A DNA stretch of 64,000 bases from Schistosoma mansoni (GCF_000237925.1 NW_017386008.1:682001-746000), one strand, 5' to 3'. Counted from the stretch's first letter, positions 1-10,431 are shown. The notes: a model not told the origin generated them from the letters alone. A program made the numbers and translations.

Positions 1-360
1 TTGGGTCAAACTAGATTCTTAAACAGTTTCCTTAATGTGTATGTATGTGTGTGTATGTTTCCTTCTCAATTATAATAACAACAGTTCAGTATCTCATTGA
101 AGTGAAATACAGTTGCTCATAGCAACAATAGAAATCAAAGTGTACTTCCAAACTACTTTACTTCTCGTATTATGAATTATCTTTATTACTAAGGCAAGAT
201 AAGGTGGAGAAAAGGAAAAAAATTTTAAAAAAATTAATTAGTCAATATTAACTTTAGTTAGGTAAAAGAATTTACTAAACATTGTTGCCTAGGTAGTATT
301 TAAAATCTAATCAACCTAATATATTTAAAAAAAAATTAAAGCGATATTTATTCCCCATTA
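1..360. other. Unassigned AT-rich intron sequence
   Basis: AT-rich sequence with a short TGTATG-type run near 40-60. I see no coding signal or recognisable repeat. It probably lies in the intron upstream of the first visible mcc exon. Confidence 0.5.
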
Positions 361-557
361 CTGTGTTCACCAACCCGATTAAAGCGCCGGACATTCGCTT
401 TTCGTCCTCTCAATTTCGTAAACAACACCCGTGGTGCGAGAAGACATTGAGAATAGGAATTCCCTGACAGAGGCTATATACGCGTGGCCATACGAGAGCA
501 TTTCTAGTGGGAGAGCTGACTTTCCGCACTCTCGGCCGTACTAGGGCATTTGGGGGC
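361..557 (-). repeat. Retroposon D, 5' fragment
   Basis: It matches the 5' part of family D, here read on the minus strand: the segment containing GGACATTCGCTTTTCGTCCT and ending at GGGCATTTGGGGGC, the family's 5' end. The 3' half with the A-rich tail is missing. It is somewhat diverged from the copy at 10821-11347. Confidence 0.75.
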
Positions 558-870
558 TCAAACGTTAGATCAGTTCGTTCCGATATTCTTGTTAGTAAAT
601 GATGGTCTTCGAAGGTTTTATTGTGTATTTTTCTTTGTATTCTTGTTAAATGTCACGTTTTACTGACTACTGACAATGTGAGTGATAAGGCTTTTACTTA
701 TGGGTTCATAGATATTGATCGATGTGTCTATTGACTAGGGATTGGTCCAAATCGTACTCTTAGAATGCTCCCGATCCTGTGTTCTTACTTTTTCACAATT
801 GGATTTATGTCTCTGTTTGTCTACCTGGATTGATATCAGTGGTAAAATATTGTGTTATTTCACTCCAAAC
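558..870. other. Unassigned sequence
   Basis: No gene or repeat recognised. It may be a continuation of the PLE fragment that resumes at 1112, since the SINE at 883-1111 is an insertion, but I could not confirm PLE similarity here. Confidence 0.35.
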
Positions 871-882
871 ATGTATTTGTAT

Positions 883-1111
883 TTTCATAGTTGAAATCAT
901 GAGTCAATTGAAGCTAGACCACTTTAGAAAACCTGGAAGTACTGGACGGCCGTTTCGTCCTATTATGGGACTCCTCAACAGTGCGCATCCACGATTCCGC
1001 GTCATGGGATTCGAACCCAGGACCTACCAGTCCCGCACCAGAGCACTTAGCCGATAGACAACTCATGATTTCAACTATGAAAATACTGAAATCTCCACAA
1101 AACCCCTTGTG
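883..1111. repeat. SINE B inverted pair with 12-bp TSD
   Basis: Minus-strand SINE B (883 to about 1058: 3' end, hammerhead and tRNA-like part) is joined to a plus-strand SINE B 3' tail (about 1059-1111, ending AAAACCCCTTGTG). Both 3' ends face outward. The whole unit is bracketed by the perfect 12-bp duplication ATGTATTTGTAT (871-882 and 1112-1123), so it was inserted in one event, into a PLE fragment. Confidence 0.85.
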
Positions 1112-1785
1112 ATGTATTTGTATATACATAAATGGAACTGGAGTCCATCTTGGCCAATGTAACATTGCTCGTAGTTAGTATAATTTATTTGTAGATTATA
1201 TTGGATTTATCCACTTTTGCTGTTGGCTTTCAATCTTCATAATATGGAATAAAGTTATCACGTTGGTTTGTAAGCGACACTGATCCCGAAAAGTTTCTGA
1301 ATCTTTCTAATAGTTTCTGAGATATTTTTCACATATGGTGGAGTGATCTGTCTTTTTAGTTTCCTGTATTGGTATTTAATGGTATACAGATTAATCAGAC
1401 ACCTTTTGACGAATTCGTTGGAGTAGCTCTTTTTATAGAAAACAGATAAATTGATTTCCTTAATTCTTCGTGTAGCGACGGTGCTCAAAATGGTTTTGGC
1501 TCTTCTGTGCTGTTCGATTGTCACTGTTGTAATCCGTATGGTTTGACTTTATTTATATTTGCACTTCTAAAGTTTCCGACGTTCATTCTGTTGGTTGAGA
1601 TATATGAGAAAAATATTTTATGTAAAAAATGGTGTTAAACAACTCATGATTATTTTCGAATTCATCTCTCCTCAGAATAATGAATGCCTCATTTGCGTAA
1701 TATGTCCAAATTTTTAGTTTGATTGTTGAAAGAGCTGTAACTTCAAGTCTTTCTATCATAGTTTTTGATAGATAGATAGGATTTT
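1112..1785 (-). mobile_element. Penelope-like element fragment (RT palm to GIY-YIG start)
   Basis: Read on the minus strand, the order is typical of PLEs. Near 1600-1785 is an RT palm remnant (ERLEVTALSTIKLKIWTYY, then AFIILRRDE, where PLEs have YVDD-AFII). At 1258-1524 is the linker with PPYVKNISETIRKIQKLFGI and AYKPT. Towards 1130 a degenerate YIGQ resembles the GIY-YIG start. It is split into several frames and 5'-truncated by the SINE B pair at 1786. PLEs encode RT plus GIY-YIG endonuclease; this copy is dead. Confidence 0.72.
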
Positions 1786-2250
1786 TATGTATAGTTAAAA
1801 TCATGAGTCGATTGAAGCTAGACCACCGTAGAAAACCTGGAAGCACTGGACTGCCATTCGTCCTNNNNNNNNNNNNNNNNNNNNNNNNNNNNNNNNNNNN
1901 NNNNNNNNNNNNNNNNNNNNNNNNNNNNNNNNNNNNNNNNNNNNNNNNNNNNNNNNNNNNNNNNNNNNNNNNNNNNNNNNNNNNNNNNNNNNNNNNNNNN
2001 NNNNNNNNNNNNNNNNNNNNNNNNNNNNNNNNNNNNNNNNNNNNNNNNNNNNNNNNNNNNNNNNGACCACCGTAGAAAACCTGGAAGCACTGGACTGCCA
2101 TTTCGTCCTATTATGGGACTCCTCAACAGTGCGCATCCACGATCCCGAAACGGCCGTCCTGTGCTTCCAGGTTTTCTTTGGTGGTCTAGCTTCAATTGAC
2201 TCATGATTTCAACTATACATAAAAATTACTTAAAATCTCCATAGAAAACC
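1786..2250. repeat. SINE B inverted pair spanning an assembly gap
   Basis: The left end (ATAGTTAAAATCATGAGTCG) is minus-strand SINE B; the right end (GACTCATGATTTCAACTATA) is plus-strand SINE B. Inside lie the gap 1865-2064 and a further minus-orientation segment, so three partial copies meet. The inverted complementarity extends past the SINE terminus into TTTTTATGTATAG/CTATACATAAAAA. Confidence 0.75.
1865..2064. other. Assembly gap (200 N)
   Basis: Run of N inside the SINE B inverted pair. Sequence on both sides of the gap is the same SINE, so the true spacing is unknown. Confidence 0.99.
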
Positions 2251-2784
2251 CCCATATATAAGATTTGTTTTAGATTTCGTATTGATTGGCGTATATCATA
2301 TTAAAGTGTATTTGCAATTTTATAAGGAGTTTAGTGCTTCTTTCATGATATTCAAACAGAAATCACCAAGGATTATAATCAGTGATGTTACTAGTGAGTT
2401 ATTTACGTTATAGATGATCTCCTGTGTGATTCTGATCTACTAAAATTTGACCGGTATCTGATTAAAAGATTCTTTTAAGTCAATAATTGTTAAATCCCCA
2501 AGTAATTAATCATGAGGCTGGACTTTTGATATTAGATATCGTTAGTAACTTGGTTCGTCATGATGTAAATCTTCATCGATTGCAACATCCAGGATAGACG
2601 TGACCCATTCTTAACTACTGTTTATATTGACATAATTAGCTAATCAATATAGAAGTAGATTATGATAAGGCTAAGATAAACAAAACCAAGTTTTATTGAA
2701 AGGTTCAAACTTCTCTAGTTGCAGTTCGTTTCATAATCGTAATGCGTAAATGGAGATTTTAAATAACTTAGATTGTAATTATAA
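2251..2784. other. Unassigned intron sequence
   Basis: AT-rich DNA without a recognised gene, ribozyme or repeat. It could be further decayed retroelement sequence, but nothing specific supports that. Confidence 0.4.
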
Positions 2785-2998
2785 TCAAAGATGGATAGTG
2801 GCTAGCAGTGGAATCCAGTTTGACTCGCGTTTCGTCCTATTTGGGACTCCTCAGCAGTGTGCATCCACGACTCCGCACTCGTGAGATTCGAACCCAGGAC
2901 CTACCAGTCTCGCACCAGAGCACTCAACCGTTAGTTTCAATTGACTCATGATTTCAACTATGAAAATACTAAAATCTCCACAAAAGCCCTTCTGATGG
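2785..2998. repeat. Chimeric SINE A/SINE B ribozyme element
   Basis: 2785-2848 is the minus-strand 3' half of a family A hammerhead (GATGGATAGTGGCTAGCAGT through TTTCGTCCTATTTGGGACT). It then continues without a break into the family B 5' half (CCTCAGCAGTGTGCATCCAC and the B tRNA-like B box) to about 2935. A plus-strand SINE B tail (2936-2998) ends the unit. The switch is inside ribozyme stem/loop II, where both families share GGGACT. The two stem I strands come from different families. Confidence 0.75.
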
Positions 2999-3269
2999 TT
3001 AGAGGTGTTGGATGATATTGGCTCAGAACCGATCTCAATGAAGTAGTTAAATTCACTCCTTGCATTAAAATACTGATGATATTTATCCTAGAAATTAATT
3101 CTTCAATTATTTTGTCTATACCTAATATTTTCTTCTACCATTGATACTGTTACTATCTTTACAACTGTAATCTTGATTATTTCATTTCACTGTACCTATA
3201 CAATGTGACAACATGAGGTAATGTATATATTTACCGGATGATGTGTTGTTTATAAATAACTGATTAAAT

Positions 3270-3540
3270 CAATTGGTGAACGGTTGCTCATACATTGTGG
3301 ATTGGTTGAAGTTAGACATTAATACCGTTGGATGCTGGCCGGCTCAGTGGTCTATCGGTTAAGTGCCCGCGCGCGAGACTGGTAGGTCCTGGGTTCGAAT
3401 CTCGCGAGTCTGGGATCGTGGATGCACACTGCTGAGAAGTCCCATAATAAGATGAAACGGCCGTCCAGTGCTTCCAGGTTTTCTATGGTGATCTAACTTC
3501 AATTGACTCATGATTTCAACTATAAATCAATCTCCACAAT
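3270..3540 (+). repeat. SINE B, nearly full-length
   Basis: Leader (GGTGAACGGTTGCTC), tRNA-like part with B box GGTTCGAATCT, hammerhead region and 3' end GACTCATGATTTCAACTATA. The ribozyme core reads CTGAGAA instead of CTGANGA, so self-cleavage is probably lost. It is in mcc sense orientation. Confidence 0.8.
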
Positions 3541-3694
3541 CCACTCAATTGAACATTTCTGTTGTATGTTTTTTTTTAATGAACGTCACCATAGTAGCTT
3601 AAACCAAATATGATCGTATGTTTAAACTGTAGAAGTATTCGTTAGTAATTTTATTCATACAAATAGCTACAAATCTTCTCTACCATACTATCAT

Positions 3695-3882
3695 TATGGT
3701 GATTTATCATGACTATAGTATTTCCAGAGTTGAATTCATGTGTCAATCTAAGCTTATTAGTCTAGAGGTTAAGTGTCTGCGTGTGGGATCGTAAGTGAGC
3801 ACTGCTGAGGAGTCCTGTACTAGGACGAAATGGCCACCCAACGTTTCCAGGTTTTCGATGGTGATCTAGCTTAGATTGACGT
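3695..3882 (+). repeat. Old SINE B copy next to an mcc splice acceptor
   Basis: Diverged SINE B: tRNA-like TTAGTCTAGAGGTTAAG, then a recognisable hammerhead segment with CTGAGGAGTCC and GGACGAAA, then the CTAGCTTAGATTGAC 3' part. It ends about 65 bp upstream of the acceptor at 3947. Confidence 0.7.
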
Positions 3883-3947
3883 TTGAATTTAACTTTGATA
3901 CTAAATACTACTTATTTGCTATTTTTTTATTCGTCTCTCTCTTTCAG

Positions 3948-4373
3948 TGTATAAAATATGAAACAATTATATCGAATATGCAAGCTCAATTAACATATGT
4001 CATTGAAGAACGAGATATGTTAGCTAATCAATTAAATGAATTAACTGGAACTCATAAATCAATACTTCTTAATTCAACTATACAAACATCGACAGTAGTT
4101 ACTGAGAATGTTTCATCATCTTTAGCGGTGTCGACGACGACAACACCAACAACATCAACAATATCAGAGATAGTAGGATTAAAATCATATTCTATATCAC
4201 ATCCAATTATGGGTTTAAATCGATCGGTTCAAATGAGATCGAACAGTAATAATAATAATAATGTATCATATCCTCCAATAACTTCTCTCTCGACTCCCTC
4301 TTCGACAACAGGATTTTCGATATCTAAACAACAAACAAATGTAGATAACAATATTACTAATCAATTACATAAG
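3948..4373 (+). CDS. mcc: mcc exon (visible 1), coiled coil plus S/T/N-rich linker
   Basis: Acceptor TCTCTCTCTTTCAG ends at 3947 and donor AAG|GTAAGT follows 4373; phase 0 at both ends, 142 codons. The first ~40 residues form a coiled coil (MQAQLTYVIEERDMLANQLN) resembling human MCC TMNAIREERDRLRRRV. A long S/T/N-rich, probably disordered linker follows, like the Ser-rich linker of MCC. Reading on past the donor gives a stop at 4461-4463. An intron of 25.9 kb follows. Earlier exons must lie upstream of the window; using ATG 3978 as a start is possible but unlikely given the strong acceptor. Confidence 0.85.
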
Positions 4374-4454
4374 GTAAGTGATTTATGTGCGTGTGTGTGT
4401 GTGCTTATTTTTCAATGTATAACATTTATCATGTATATAATTGATTTTTTTTAT

Positions 4455-4969
4455 TTTATTTAAACACAAATATTGGTAGAAGGAAGCACCAGATACACAT
4501 GCGCCTCACAAATCTCATTCGATTTGTGTGAGGGCTGTGATACTGCCCAGGTGCCCAGACTGAAGCAGGTGGTTTTCTTAGGGGGCCACACCCGGAGCCT
4601 TTGACCTAAAGGTCTAATCCACAAGGCAGTGGAGCATCGTAAGGAGATGCAGTTACATGGTAACCGGTGACCAACAGTTGGTTCAAACGCCATTCGTTCC
4701 TTCAGGTTACTGGAGCCCATGTGCACCATTGATTTGGAATGAGGGTTTTCCAACTCCCCTAGATGGATCCTCCACATCCATCAACTCGGTTGAAACGCCG
4801 GACATTCGCTTTTCGTCCTCTCACTTTTGTGAACAACACCCGTGGTACGAGAAGGCAGTGAGTAGGACTTCTCTGGCAGAGGCTATATATTCGCGTGGTC
4901 ATATGAGAGCATTCAAGAGGGAGAGCAGACTCTCCCCACTCTCATCCGTACCAGGGCATTTGGTGGCTT
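4455..4969 (-). repeat. Retroposon D, near full-length
   Basis: Minus-strand copy. The A-rich 3' end (AATATTTGTGTTTAAATAAA on the minus strand) lies at the left, 80 bp after the exon donor, and the 5' end (GCCACCAAATGCCCTGG) at the right. Long open frames on both strands are fortuitous; D copies share no conserved reading frame. Confidence 0.82.
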
Positions 4970-5044
4970 GATTACATAACATCTAGTATTGATTATCCAG
5001 TGTATCAGTCACTGACCTGTCAGGTGTATTTACTGACAATGACA

Positions 5045-5345
5045 TTAAGGAATGATGGTATATCAGTTGATGAGGTCATGAATCTTCATTGACTGAAATG
5101 GTTCAGCCACGTGTTACGTATGTCTGAACACCGATTACCACGACGCGCTATGCTGACTAGTATTGGCGATAGTTGGAAGAGAGTCATGGGGCGGTCAAAC
5201 CGAAACGTGGCATCAGTGAATTAAATGAAACTGTTAGATGGTAACTATTAATTGCAAAGTACCTAACTGGAGTCATTAGAATCAGTTGAAATAATGGAGA
5301 TACATACACTCTTTGTCTTTCCCTTAGATAATAAGTTATAAAATT
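5045..5345 (+). mobile_element. RTE-2 3' fragment, decayed
   Basis: Encodes the RTE-2 C-terminal block in broken frames: WFSHVLRMSEHRLPRRAMLT then WKR and a diverged remainder. It is homologous to 31287-31833. Frameshifted and missing the tail repeat. Confidence 0.75.
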
Positions 5346-5504
5346 AACTTATACATTCTATTCATCAATTTCATTCTTTTCTCTTAATTCATTTTTGTCT
5401 ATTCTTAATAATTTCTTCTATCACTGTTACTGTTATGACTTTTATTAATTCAGTATTTATCTGAATAGTTTAATTGTATTATCCTGGTATAATGTGATAC
5501 TTAC

Positions 5505-5650
5505 TTACTTAAGTCTATTTCTTTCAATGAAGCATAGGCCGCCGACCAGCATTCTCTTATAATGAAAGCCGAGTTCCTTCGGAAATCATGATGCCGATGC
5601 ATTTTCTAACAATCAGAGCAACAATTTTAATGGGTACATGATGTGATAGA
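5505..5650. mobile_element. RTE-1 inverted composite (3' tail minus, 5' region plus)
   Basis: 5505 to about 5552 is the minus-strand RTE-1 3' end (ACTTACTTAAG repeat, then GCATAGGCCGCCGACCAGCA). It joins directly to plus-strand sequence from the RTE-1 5' region (CTTATAATGAAAGCCGAGTT through ACAATTTTAATGGGTACATG), the equivalent of 58178-58260. The middle of the element is absent. Confidence 0.78.
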
Positions 5651-5777
5651 TTGAATCAATATACATATGTACCATATTCTGTTGCTTAAAACTGACTTGC
5701 TTTCAAGTTTGTCTATATTATATCAATAAGTGAAAACTTCCGGGTTGATTGTTATCTACTAGATAAAAATAACTGGA

Positions 5778-6015
5778 TCTGTTGTGAGATAGTAACTCAT
5801 TGAAGGCAATGGTGAATGTGTCGCTCAACTTCTTGGATCGGTTGAAATTAGACATTAATATCGTTGGATGCCGGCCGGCTCGAAAGTCTAGAGGTTGAGC
5901 GCTTACGCGTGGGACTGATAGGTCCTGGATTCTAATCTCGTGAGGCGGGATCGTGGATGCGCACTGCTGAGGAGTCCCACAATAGAACGAAACGGCCGTC
6001 CAGTGCTCACAAGTT
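5778..6015 (+). repeat. SINE B, 3'-truncated after the ribozyme
   Basis: Leader, tRNA-like part and a complete hammerhead, then the sequence leaves the consensus just after stem I. It is in mcc sense orientation within the large intron. Confidence 0.8.
5961..6006 (+). ncRNA. Hammerhead ribozyme, family B (type I)
   Basis: Stem I GCACTG/CAGTGC; core CTGAGGA (5967-5973); stem II GTCC/GAAC with one mismatch; GAAA (5989-5992); stem III ACGG/CCGT as an 8-base palindrome; cleavage predicted after GTC at 6000. All core positions are present. It is in mcc sense orientation. Confidence 0.78.
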
Positions 6016-6279
6016 TCGTACTATTTATGAAAAGTAATATATCGAATATTGTGAACACTCCTTTTATTTAAGTATACATGATTATTGGTTAAAAGAGTAA
6101 AATAATTCATATCATCGAATAAATGAAAGTAAGAATCTAAAGTCAACAAGTAAAAATATCGAAATTCTGATTCCTAAGAAGAAGTTAGTAATAGTAATAG
6201 ACTATGAAATTATTACTAAAAATATGTCATACAGATCAATTAGTCAACATGTAGACATGGTTTCAATTTATTAAGATTG

Positions 6280-6695
6280 TAGTTGAGTCAATTGAAGCTA
6301 GACCATCATGGTAAACCTGGAAGCCCTGGACGGCCGTCACGTCCTATTGTGGGACTCCTCAGCAGTGTTCATCCATGATCTAGTCTATTGTGATTCGAAT
6401 CCAGGACCTATCAGTCTCGCACCAGAGCACTTAACCAATAGACCACTGACCCGGCCGGCATCCAATGGTGTTAATGTCTAACGTCAACCAATCCACGAAA
6501 TTGAGCAACCATTCACTAATGTCTTCAGTGAGTTGATATCTCCCAAACGACCTGTTTAAAGTTCACTGATTACTGCTTCTCATTAAAACTCCAGGAAATA
6601 CCTCATAGAGTCAGTCACTAGTGAGCATATGTTGATCATTATCAGAAGGGGGGTTTAGTGGAAATTTTAATAATTTTATATAGTTAAAATCAAAT
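6280..6695 (-). repeat. SINE B, full-length, with a second 3' end abutting
   Basis: Minus-strand SINE B from the GAGTCAATTGAAGCTAGACC end to the 5' leader (GTGAGCATATGTTGATCATT at about 6625-6645). It is followed immediately by the 3' tail of another minus-strand copy (ATCAGAAGGGGGG onward to about 6695). The 3'-end/5'-end junction indicates a head-to-tail dimer. GAAA in the ribozyme is mutated (GTGA). Confidence 0.78.
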
Positions 6696-7865
6696 TTCAA
6701 CAATTCATCACAAATTATCCATCTTAAACAAATCGACAATTTTCACTTATGTATATTCTCTCTTGTTGTTGTTGTTGTTGTCGGCTTCCCCCCCCTTTTT
6801 TCTTTTCTTCATTTATCTCTCTATAACCATATGGTTATCTGATTATATTTATCTTTAATATGATGATGATCTATTTATGTATATAATGGATTAATTTATT
6901 ACCAAAGCCAAAGTTAATTCTATCTATTCAATAGTAGGGGGAAAGTATTCTATTGTACATGTATCATGCTTTAATTGTTTCACTTATCTATGTAATCATA
7001 AATAATGCACTATCTATCTAAATTAGAGTTATTATATTGTATGGTTCATCATGTTTACTTTTATTCTTATTGGTTTACTAATGGTACTACAATACAAATA
7101 TTCAAAGATATTCCTTTTCTTTCCTTGAAATTGTAGACGACGATGGTGAAATAACACTGTCCTATGAATATATGTGTGTAGGTGTAGGTGTGTAAGTAGG
7201 TATATTTTGTAAAGATCTTATCTTTCTCTAAATTGGTTTTTTTCTTTTCTTCTTCTTCTTCTTTCATTTTATCATTACTAAGTGAACATTATCTATTATT
7301 GTTTAATGGATTGTTTGAGTTCAGTAAAGTAGATAATAGCACGCAATGATATGTTTATTCATTCATCTTATATTTATGTATACACAATACTTATACAGAC
7401 ACATCGTGCACACACACACACAAAGTCACTCTATAGATAGACAGACATATATATATATATAACCCTTTTAATTCCACCCTTGTGTTGTTTTTTCTCCTTT
7501 TTTTCAAAAGATTTTCCCAAGTTATTTATTTATCTTTTACCCCATTTTACTTACTTAGTTACTTACGCCTATTACTCCCTATGGAGTATAAGCCCCCGAC
7601 CAGTATTCTCCAACCCATACTTTACCCTTATTTTTTTGGTTGATCATAAAAAAGAATTTTTTTAAATAAATAAATGGGAATGTTTATATTATTTTTTATA
7701 AATGGATAATATAATGATGATATAAGGAAATTAGATTTCCCGACCCAACTGCCCCTCCCTTGTTTTTTATTCTTTTTTGGTTAATTCAAAGATAAACACT
7801 CATTATTTATTTATGTATTGATAACAAGGTAAATTGTACATTTTGGGTTTCTATGTGTAATTAGG
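6696..7865. other. Low-complexity intron with an RTE-1 tail scrap
   Basis: AT-rich with TTG repeats (about 6763-6780), homopolymer C/T runs, CTT repeats near 7243-7262, CA repeats near 7408-7424 and TATATA near 7446-7460. At 7553-7615 is a minus-strand RTE-1 3' end (TTACTTACGCCTATTACTCC, AGCCCCCGACCAGTATTCTC). No coding signal. Confidence 0.6.
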
Positions 7866-8639
7866 TATAATAATAACAATAATAAATTCACTTAGTATTG
7901 TTTGTCGGAATCTTTCTATCGATGTTTAAGACTGTAACCGGTCAGTCTCTTATTAGCCATATGTGTATACTGTGTGTATTGCCTCGATATTCCCTTAATT
8001 CACAAGTATTATAAGCAAAGATGGATAGTGGTTGGCAGTGGAATGCAGGACGCGAGTTTCATCCTATTTGGGACTGGTCAGCTGGGTGTACCTGAATCTC
8101 AGAGTCGATGTTCACTCTGGGACTCAAATCCACCATCTTTCGTTTCAAACGCCATCACGTTATCCACTTACCTACTAAGTTCTGATAGCCAACTGCTTTT
8201 GAAATGGCGTGGAGTTTAAATTCACTTCGTATTGTTTGTTTGAAACTTCCCATTGATGTTTTAGGACTGTAACTGGTCAGTTTCTTATTAGCCATATGTG
8301 TATACTGTGTGTATTGCCTCGATATTCCCTTAATTCACAAGTATTATAAGCAAAGATGGATAATGGTTAGCAGTGGAATCCAGGATTCAAACAAACAATA
8401 CTAAGTGAATTTAAACTTCACCTCATTGCACAAACAAGTAGTCATCAGGACTCAGTAGGTATCTGAGTGGATAATGTGATGACGTTTGAAGTGAAAGGTA
8501 CTGGGTTCGAGTCCCAGAGTGAATATCAACTCTGAGATGCAGGTAAATCCAGCCGACGAGTCCCAAATAGGACGAAACACGTGTCAAATTGGATTCCACT
8601 GCTAGCCATTATCCATTTTTGCTTATTATTATAATAATA
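7866..8639. repeat. SINE A (Sm-alpha-like) tandem plus inverted copy
   Basis: 7876-8387 holds about 1.5 head-to-tail minus-strand units with a 335 bp period (ATAAGCAAAG at 8011 and 8346). 8388-8629 is a plus-strand unit: tail, tRNA-like part with B box GGTTCGAGTCCC, then hammerhead. The strand switch falls within about 3 nt of the ribozyme cleavage site of the minus copy. Flanks TATAATAATA (7866-7875, 8630-8639) may be a TSD but are low-complexity. Confidence 0.82.
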
Positions 8640-9029
8640 GCTATACAATAAAATGGTCTGTCTATTTGTGTACATATTAATGGGTTTTTCATACTCTATT
8701 TTGTGAAACCATAAGAAATATACTTATCAGAAGTCAAATTAATCATTATTATACAAGTAGGTATCATTACCAAGTTTTGATTTGATATTTAGTAATATAT
8801 TTGTAGATATTCCCAATGAGTAGAAAAATTCGATTTTTTGACATTTCATGACTTAGTGTAAGCCACTTCTTCAGTCGCTTTGCACTATAGTGCGAAGATC
8901 ATCCAATGCTATTAGTGGCAATTGTTTCGCTACTAACATATAGAAACTCAACCAATCATAACTTTACTACAGAAGTTCAGGGATATCTTGAAGTAATTCG
9001 CCTGTAGCTGACTATTATCCTTTGATAGA
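8640..9029. other. Unassigned intron sequence
   Basis: No recognisable repeat or gene. A short self-complementary stretch (GCACTATAGTGC, about 8882-8893) is the only local structure seen. Confidence 0.4.
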
Positions 9030-9215
9030 AGCAGTTTGAATTAGTCGAAATTAGAATTGTGCTACTGGGCTCCAACCCGGTAGTTATAATACCTAACAAT
9101 TCACCATGAGATTTTAATGCCTTGGTTTCGACCCTCAATGGAATCATGGGCACGTACTCCTGACGAGTTCCACATTAGGACGAACTACTAGCCCAATGCT
9201 CCCTAATTTTAACAG
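9030..9215 (+). repeat. Old SINE B relic
   Basis: Strongly diverged, with the tRNA-like B box reduced to GGTTTCGACCC. A hammerhead-like segment TGACGAGTTCCACATTAGGA followed by CGAA still shows the stem II hairpin. 5' and 3' ends are blurred. Confidence 0.55.
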
Positions 9216-9562
9216 TATCAGTATGCGGTGAACTTGTACAGTGAAATGTTGTGAACTTTAAACAAATGAACCTGAATAGATTGTGTAAGTAATTGATATA
9301 ATGATGTGTTAAAATAAACAAGAAAATAAATAACTGGTTGAAATATTCAAATGGCAGGAACAGATAGCCTAGATAATCATGTAAGCCGCCTTGTTAACAA
9401 ACACACTTATCATCAATCATGAATCTCATTCATACTTCAAATGTTGTAGTACATTAGTGTAGAAAATGGATTAATCTATATATAATATATAACTGAGCAC
9501 AACCATTATGACTAATTTACATTCAAACATATCAACAATCAATTCATGGTTACTATCATAAA

Positions 9563-10040
9563 GTTTTCATAGTTGAAAGCCGGATACTATCAGCAACAGC
9601 GTTTTATGGTAGAGGACAAACTAGCTTCCAACTGAAGAGGAAATTAGGAAAAGACGTTGGAACTGGATAGGACATACATTAAGGAAATCACCAATGTGCA
9701 TTACAAAGTAATCCCTAACTTAGAATTCGGAAGGGAAAGGGAGAAGAGGAAGGCCAAAGAACACATTACGCCGGGAAATAGAAGCAAATATGAAAAGGAT
9801 GAATAACAACTGGAAAGAACTGGCGTAAGTAAGTAAGTAAGTTGAAAGCGTGAGTCAATTGAAGCTAGACCACCATGAAAAACCTGGAAGCACTGGATGA
9901 CCGTTTCGTCCTATTATGGGACTCCTCAGTAGTGCGCATCCACGACCTCGCCTCACGAGATTCGAACCCAAGACCTACCAGTCTATCCAGGTTTTCCCTG
10001 GTGGTCTAGCTTCAATTGACTCACGCTTTCAACTATGAAA
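9563..10040. repeat. SINE B inverted pair, split by an RTE-1 insertion
   Basis: Left arm TTTTCATAGTTGAAAGC (9564-9580) continues after the RTE-1 insertion with CGTGAGTCAATTGAAGC (9849 onward), the hammerhead and part of the tRNA head. At about 9983 it switches to a plus-strand 3' end (TCCAGGTTTTCCCTGGTGGT ... GACTCACGCTTTCAACTATG). 3' ends face outward. The minus-strand ribozyme core is intact (CTGAGGA, GTCC/GGAC, GAAA). Confidence 0.82.
9581..9840 (+). mobile_element. RTE-1 3' fragment with 9-bp TSD
   Basis: 5'-truncated RTE-1 starting within the region for DTISN (CGGATACTATCAGCAACAGC) and ending in TAAG repeats. Flanked by GTTGAAAGC (9572-9580 and 9841-9849). It landed inside the SINE B pair, so it is younger. 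The reading frame is broken relative to the full copy at 57987. Confidence 0.85.
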
Positions 10041-10184
10041 AGTCTTCCATTTCTATCTAAAAACGTATCAACATAGACTTTTCTTCTTACAAAAGTAAAT
10101 AAACAAACTAATAAACAATGAAGGGGGGATAAGGAAAGTGTATACAATAAATCATTCTATATAGTCTAATCTAATCAGTGGTAA

Positions 10185-10270
10185 TAATATTACTACTACT
10201 GCTACTACTACTACTACTACTACCACCACTACTATTACTACTACTACCACTACCATTGTTATTATTGCTA
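10185..10270. repeat. TAC/CTA trinucleotide microsatellite
   Basis: Interrupted (CTA)n/(CCA)n array within the large intron. Confidence 0.85.
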
Positions 10271-10431
10271 CTATTATTACTTATTTAACTACCCATCTTC
10301 ATTTCTTAATTTATTCCATTTTCCATTAAGTAAAACCACAAAAATTTTGGCGCCTAAATCTTTCAATTTTTGTTTCATATATGTGTATGTGTTCAACATT
10401 CTACAATTTGAAAAACAAAAGTCTTAATTTA

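Noticed and set aside
779-1057. Hydrophobic N-terminus followed by an open frame, resembling a small secreted protein
   Set aside because: Most of the frame is antisense SINE B sequence, and the same peptide (MSQLKLDHxRKPGSTG) recurs at every minus-strand SINE B.
1583-2136. Long open frames running through N runs (also near 11800-12160, 29007-29347, 33906-34323 and 34505-35092)
   Set aside because: The frames are open only because N blocks contain no stops; the flanks are SINE or PLE sequence.
3355-3410. tRNA-like sequences with A/B boxes (here and in every SINE A, B and C head)
   Set aside because: They lack a full cloverleaf with paired acceptor stem and are embedded in repeated SINE units ending in a ribozyme. 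They are not annotated as tRNA genes.
4657-4971. Recurrent ~100-codon open frame in family D (also 11038-11373, 25736-26107, 37171-37494, 47675-47878)
   Set aside because: It occurs on either strand, its start and end differ between copies and it has no domain. It reflects GC-richer repeat DNA.
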